This document shows, piece by piece, positions 7,346 to 10,462 of a DNA stretch of 10,462 nt. Numbering within the stretch: position 1 is the first letter of the stretch; the number at the start of each line of letters is the position of its first letter. Origin of the DNA: JAQVWU01 sp964628455. GTDB taxonomy: Bacteria > Bacillota > Clostridia > Oscillospirales > CAG-272. Under the pieces are notes generated by a model, which saw nothing but the letters and a program-made list of their open reading frames with translations, had not been told where the DNA came from and did not search any database. A program made the position numbers and the translations under genes. The stretch covers positions 1 through 10,462 of the forward strand of contig CAZVPD010000134.1 of the NCBI GenBank assembly GCA_964628455.1, read 5' to 3'.

Positions 7346-7350
7346 GGAGA
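7346..7350 (+). promoter_or_regulatory. Ribosome binding site that fixes the large gene start at 7359
   Basis: GGAGA lies 8 bases before ATG 7359. The frame stays open upstream to an ATG at 7200, but that start lies inside the ASRT gene in another frame. The extra 53 residues would be a Ser/Pro/Arg-rich out-of-frame reading of it, so 7359 is the supported start. Confidence 0.85.
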
Positions 7351-7358
7351 TAAAATCC

Positions 7359-9944
7359 ATGATCTTTACATCAGGGAATATAAATTTCATATTCGATGAA
7401 GCTTTCAGACTGACAGAGATCATAACGCCCGCCGGAAGCATACGTCCGGCGGGCGAAGCTCAGCCGTTTGCCGCCGCCCTTTCGCATGACGGAAGACGCG
7501 CGGTCCCGGTCCGCGCCGAACGCGCGGAAAACAGGCTGGAAATAACACTCGACGACGGCGGGAAACTGTGTTTCGGCGTCAACGAAACCGGCGAAGGACT
7601 TGTTTTCACCCTTTCCGGCGAAGCGCCGTATAAAGCCGTCACAGCCGCGGATTTTACACCCGAACCCTATTCGGGTGAGGGCGGTTACGCCGTCTGCGGT
7701 TTCGGCATGTCGATGAACATCAACGCCAGGTCTTATCCGACGCACAAACGCAGCCGCATATGGGCCGAAGCATACGCCTTATCGGGTTTTGACGGCGCTT
7801 CATTCGCGCTTGTCTGCGCGCCCCGCGGAGAGATCCGTTCGTCGCTGCAGAAGCTCAGCCTCCTCGCGGAAAAGATCCCCCTGAATCTGAAAGGCGGGGC
7901 GTTCGCCCTCGACTGCGCGGACAATTATCTGAATTACTATATCATAACCGACAAGCCGAAACCGGCCGAAATTGTCGCCCAGGGCCTGAAATACAAGAGC
8001 TACGGGATCGACCAGCTGGATTTCCATCAGGGGAGCGTTTACATTCAGGGCTCCATGCGCTTTGACGAAACCGATTACCCGGATGGCGCCGCGGATTTCA
8101 GACGGCTGGTTTCCGACCCGCTTGCCGAAGCGGGCGTCACCACGGGACTGCATACCTACGCCTGCTATATCGCGCGCGACTGCCGGGAGATGACCTGCGA
8201 CCCCAAAGTCCGGCAGCAGCTGATCTGTCTCGGAGAATATTCGCTGCAGAAAGACGCCGGAGAAAGCGACCCGTTCCTGCCGTCCGGCGACGACCTGTCC
8301 GGCATATCGCCGGACACCGGCTTCTTTGAAAAAACAAGCAGATTTATCCTGATCGACGATGAGATCATCGAATTCGACTGCACGGACGGCGGATTCGCCG
8401 GCTGCAGGCGCGGCGCGTGCGGAACGGTCCCGGCTTCGCATGCCGCGGGCTCCGTAATAAAGCACCTGGCGAACATGTTCTTCATGTTCTGCCCGGTGCC
8501 GGGCAGCGAACTGTTCTTCGATCTGGCGAGAAACACCGCCTCGGCATACAACGAAGGCGGATTCGGCATGATCTATCTGGACGCGCTGGACGGACTCGCC
8601 TCTTTTGACGAACAGGGCCTGGCATGGTACCACGCCGCTGCGTTCGTTTCGGAAATATTAAAAAACTGCGTGCGCCCCCCGCTGATCGAATACAGCACCA
8701 TGTATCCGTCGCTCTGGAGCGCCCGTTCGCGCATGGGCGCGTGGGACGTCGGCATTGCGGGGCACAAGCGCTATCTGGCCCTTCACGCCGCTTCCAACGA
8801 ACAAAGCTGCGATTCGGTATTCCTGCCCTCGCAGCTGGGCTGGTATACGTTCCATCCCGCGGCGCTCATGGGCGACGCTTTCCCCAACGCCCAGGTAAAA
8901 ACGCTCTATGAAGACGATATGGATTTTTTGGGCAGACTCGGCATCGCGTACAACAGCGGTTACTCGTTCATGGGAGTCGGCGACGCGCTGACCGGGCGTT
9001 TTCCCGTCATCCGAAAAAACATCGACACGTTTTTAAAATACGATTCCCTGAAGAAGAGAAACATCGTTCCGCCTGAGCTTCGGGAAAAATTAAAAAAAGC
9101 CGAGTTCAGGCTCGATACGGCAGACGGCATTCGGTTTACCGAAAAGCACTATGCGAAAGCCAAGTCCTGCGGCGGTCAGTCCCTGCGCATACACAACCCT
9201 TTCGGCGCGCAGAAACCCTTTATACGCCTGGAAGCGCTGTTTACGGCCGACCGGGGAGAAGAATCCGCTGCACTCGTTCATTTTGACGAAACAACGGCGC
9301 CTGAACTTCAGCCCGACACGTATGAATTCGATCCGCACCTCAACCTGAACGACCGCAGAGCCCTGAGGCTGACGGTCACTTCGGAAAACAGGAGCGGCGT
9401 GCTCTGCATCCAGCTTCACAGCCCGTCTTACCGGGCTTCGGGCGGGGCGGACTTTTACATTCCGCTCGATTTCACGGGCAGCCGGGAATTTATCCTGCTC
9501 GAAACGGACAACGGCGACTACGCACCCGAAGATTTCGGGCGGATGAACGAACACCATTACGAGCTGCATTTCAACCGCGTATACTACGACGAGATCTCCC
9601 GGCTGAAGATCTTCAAAAAAGGCGACTGTTCCGGCGTGCGCCTGTCGGACATCCGCACGTATCCGCACAAAGCCCTGACCCTGAAGGATTTATCTTTAAG
9701 CGCGAACGGCTCCCGCATCTTCTTTGACTGCGAACTGCAGAGCTCCGAGTATATCGAATATGCGCCGGGAAGCGCTGCCGCGCTTGTATTTGACTCCGCG
9801 GGACATTCGCGTACCGCCGCCGTCCGCACGGAGGGTGATTTTATTTTAAAGTCCGGGGAAAACACGGTATTGCCGTCCTGCGGTGACCCGGAGGCGAGAT
9901 TATCGGCGACATTCGCTTTCGACGGGGAGGTCATTGAGATATGA
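7359..9944 (+). CDS. Putative multidomain glycoside hydrolase (TIM-barrel type), family not identified
   Basis: This 861-residue protein, without a signal peptide, has the architecture of a large cytoplasmic glycosidase, but I cannot assign a family. Residues 1-185 look like an N-terminal beta-sandwich. From about 190 to 560 a TIM-barrel-like region shows KYKSYGIDQLDFHQG (211-225), an FPDG-like segment with AEAGVTTGLHTYACYIA (256-272), GFGMIYLDALDG (401-412) and PPLIEYSTMYPSLW (440-453). D408 or D411 and E444 sit at strand ends where catalytic acids usually lie (inference). A beta-rich insertion (about 320-370) interrupts the barrel. Residues 580-770 resemble a carbohydrate-binding beta-sandwich, followed by a final beta-rich tail. 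The gene starts 52 bases after the ASRT gene and its stop overlaps the next gene start as ATGA. Neighbours support glycan breakdown. A polysaccharide lyase or a non-catalytic relative cannot be excluded. Confidence 0.75.
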   Translation: MIFTSGNINFIFDEAFRLTEIITPAGSIRPAGEAQPFAAALSHDGRRAVPVRAERAENRLEITLDDGGKLCFGVNETGEGLVFTLSGEAPYKAVTAADFTPEPYSGEGGYAVCGFGMSMNINARSYPTHKRSRIWAEAYALSGFDGASFALVCAPRGEIRSSLQKLSLLAEKIPLNLKGGAFALDCADNYLNYYIITDKPKPAEIVAQGLKYKSYGIDQLDFHQGSVYIQGSMRFDETDYPDGAADFRRLVSDPLAEAGVTTGLHTYACYIARDCREMTCDPKVRQQLICLGEYSLQKDAGESDPFLPSGDDLSGISPDTGFFEKTSRFILIDDEIIEFDCTDGGFAGCRRGACGTVPASHAAGSVIKHLANMFFMFCPVPGSELFFDLARNTASAYNEGGFGMIYLDALDGLASFDEQGLAWYHAAAFVSEILKNCVRPPLIEYSTMYPSLWSARSRMGAWDVGIAGHKRYLALHAASNEQSCDSVFLPSQLGWYTFHPAALMGDAFPNAQVKTLYEDDMDFLGRLGIAYNSGYSFMGVGDALTGRFPVIRKNIDTFLKYDSLKKRNIVPPELREKLKKAEFRLDTADGIRFTEKHYAKAKSCGGQSLRIHNPFGAQKPFIRLEALFTADRGEESAALVHFDETTAPELQPDTYEFDPHLNLNDRRALRLTVTSENRSGVLCIQLHSPSYRASGGADFYIPLDFTGSREFILLETDNGDYAPEDFGRMNEHHYELHFNRVYYDEISRLKIFKKGDCSGVRLSDIRTYPHKALTLKDLSLSANGSRIFFDCELQSSEYIEYAPGSAAALVFDSAGHSRTAAVRTEGDFILKSGENTVLPSCGDPEARLSATFAFDGEVIEI
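7426..7455 (+). repeat. Perfect 11-base GC-rich inverted repeat inside the start of the large gene
   Basis: CGCCCGCCGGA (7426-7436) and TCCGGCGGGCG (7445-7455) are exact inverted copies separated by 8 bases. They would form a very stable mRNA hairpin about 67 bases after the start codon. It is inside coding sequence (codons 23-33), with no U-tract, so it is not a standard terminator. Confidence 0.6.
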
Positions 9945-10462
9945 CAAAAAACCTGTGGTACAAGAACAGTTTCATACGCAACCTGACCGACATGCACATC
10001 CCGAGGGGGGATGAGTTCCTTTCCCGCTTCGACCCCGAAGCCTATGCCGAAAACATAGCCGCGTCCGGTGCGTCGTGCGCGTATATCTACGCCTCGAACT
10101 GTCTGGGACTCTGCCTGTACCCGACCCTATACGGCCTTCGCCATCCCGAAGCCGAAAAGCGGGACCTGTTCGGTCTGACCGTATCGGCATGCCGGCGCAA
10201 AGGCCTGCATGTCGTCGGCTACCTCAACGCATGGGGAAGCTTTGTCTGCGACGCCCATCCGGAATGGAGCGTCGTCAATTCAAGCGGCGTTTCCATGAGG
10301 GACGGCTCGCGTTACGGAAATCCCTGCATCAATTCGCCCTACCGCGACTATTTTTTAAAACTGGTGCGCGAAATGTGTTCCTCATACGAGATCGACGGCT
10401 TATGGGTCGATATGATCGGCATCTGGGAACCTGTCTGCGCGTGCGGAAGCTGCCGTAAAAAA
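9941..10462 (+). CDS. GHL6/alpha-fucosidase-like TIM-barrel glycosidase, N-terminal part (runs off window end)
   Basis: The first 174 residues of an open-ended gene resemble the hypothetical glycosyl hydrolase 6 (GHL6) group and related fucosidase-like TIM barrels. Family-type features are WYKNSFIRNLTDMHIP (6-21), FDPEAYAENIAASG (30-43), a central strand YIYASNCLGLCLYPT (48-62), the KGLHVVGYLNAWGSF strand (87-101), HPEW (106-109), NSPYRDYF (131-138) and EIDGLWVDM (150-158). D157 sits at the position of the usual nucleophile on the DG.W.D strand (inference from fold). A C-x-C-x-x-C motif at C166, C168 and C171 follows, matching the Cys cluster that I recall after this strand in the group. No signal peptide is present. 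The ATG overlaps the preceding stop (9941-9944), with GGGGAGG at 9924-9930, so the gene is coupled to the one before it. The substrate is unknown and the C-terminal half is missing. Confidence 0.8.
   Translation, partial: MTKNLWYKNSFIRNLTDMHIPRGDEFLSRFDPEAYAENIAASGASCAYIYASNCLGLCLYPTLYGLRHPEAEKRDLFGLTVSACRRKGLHVVGYLNAWGSFVCDAHPEWSVVNSSGVSMRDGSRYGNPCINSPYRDYFLKLVREMCSSYEIDGLWVDMIGIWEPVCACGSCRKK

Noticed and set aside
7200..7358. Upstream extension of the large gene from ATG 7200
   Set aside because: It overlaps the ASRT gene out of frame and lacks a better ribosome site; GGAGA before ATG 7359 explains the start.
8296..8316. 8-base hairpin TGTCCGGC/GCCGGACA
   Set aside because: It is inside coding sequence with no U-tract, and stems of this length are expected by chance in GC-rich DNA.
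8471..8480. GAACATGTTC palindrome as a possible SOS (LexA) box
   Set aside because: The Gram-positive box needs four bases between GAAC and GTTC; here there are two, and the site is inside a coding region.
8489..8506. CTGCCCGG-TG-CCGGGCAG near-palindrome
   Set aside because: It lies within coding sequence, its 2-base loop is too tight for a good hairpin, and there is no U-tract.

Overview
The window reads as one strand of tightly packed genes, all on the + strand, from a fairly GC-rich bacterium. I infer an anaerobic Bacillota/Clostridia-type organism, probably from a gut or other plant-polymer-rich habitat. The evidence is strong AGG/GGTGAT-type Shine-Dalgarno sites, a perfect consensus sigma-A-type promoter, a Gram-positive-style solute-binding lipoprotein with an Ala/Glu/Thr/Pro linker, and a run of sugar-active enzymes without signal peptides. 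The assignment is not certain: prepilin genes next to many glycosidases also occur in Lentisphaerae/Verrucomicrobia.

Layout. (1) Bases 1-842: the end of an unidentified gene, then a type IV prepilin/pseudopilin-like gene joined to it by an ATGA overlap. (2) Bases 861-4023: a GH130 beta-mannoside phosphorylase-like gene overlapping by 8 bases a GH78 alpha-L-rhamnosidase gene. This pair ends at a GC-rich hairpin (4035-4064). (3) Bases 4104-4131: a promoter with TTGACA and TATAAT, which starts a second unit. That unit holds an M24 (creatinase/aminopeptidase P fold) protein that has lost most metal ligands (4183-5352), a sugar-type ABC solute-binding lipoprotein (5413-6879), a small protein of the Anabaena sensory rhodopsin transducer (ASRT) family (6938-7306), an 861-residue putative glycoside hydrolase of a type I cannot name (7359-9944), and the start of a GHL6/fucosidase-like TIM-barrel protein (9941 to the window end).

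How it may work together (inference). The lipoprotein would capture an oligosaccharide outside the cell. The four sugar-active enzymes, none with a signal peptide, would take it apart in the cytoplasm. GH78 would remove L-rhamnose, GH130 would phosphorolyse a beta-mannosidic bond to mannose 1-phosphate, and the two TIM-barrel proteins would cleave bonds I cannot predict. The ASRT protein is a candidate small-molecule (sugar) binding or sensing subunit. No permease, transcription regulator, transposase, tRNA, rRNA or CRISPR array is visible. No gene-free stretch exceeds 300 bases; the longest gap (4024-4182) holds the hairpin and the promoter.
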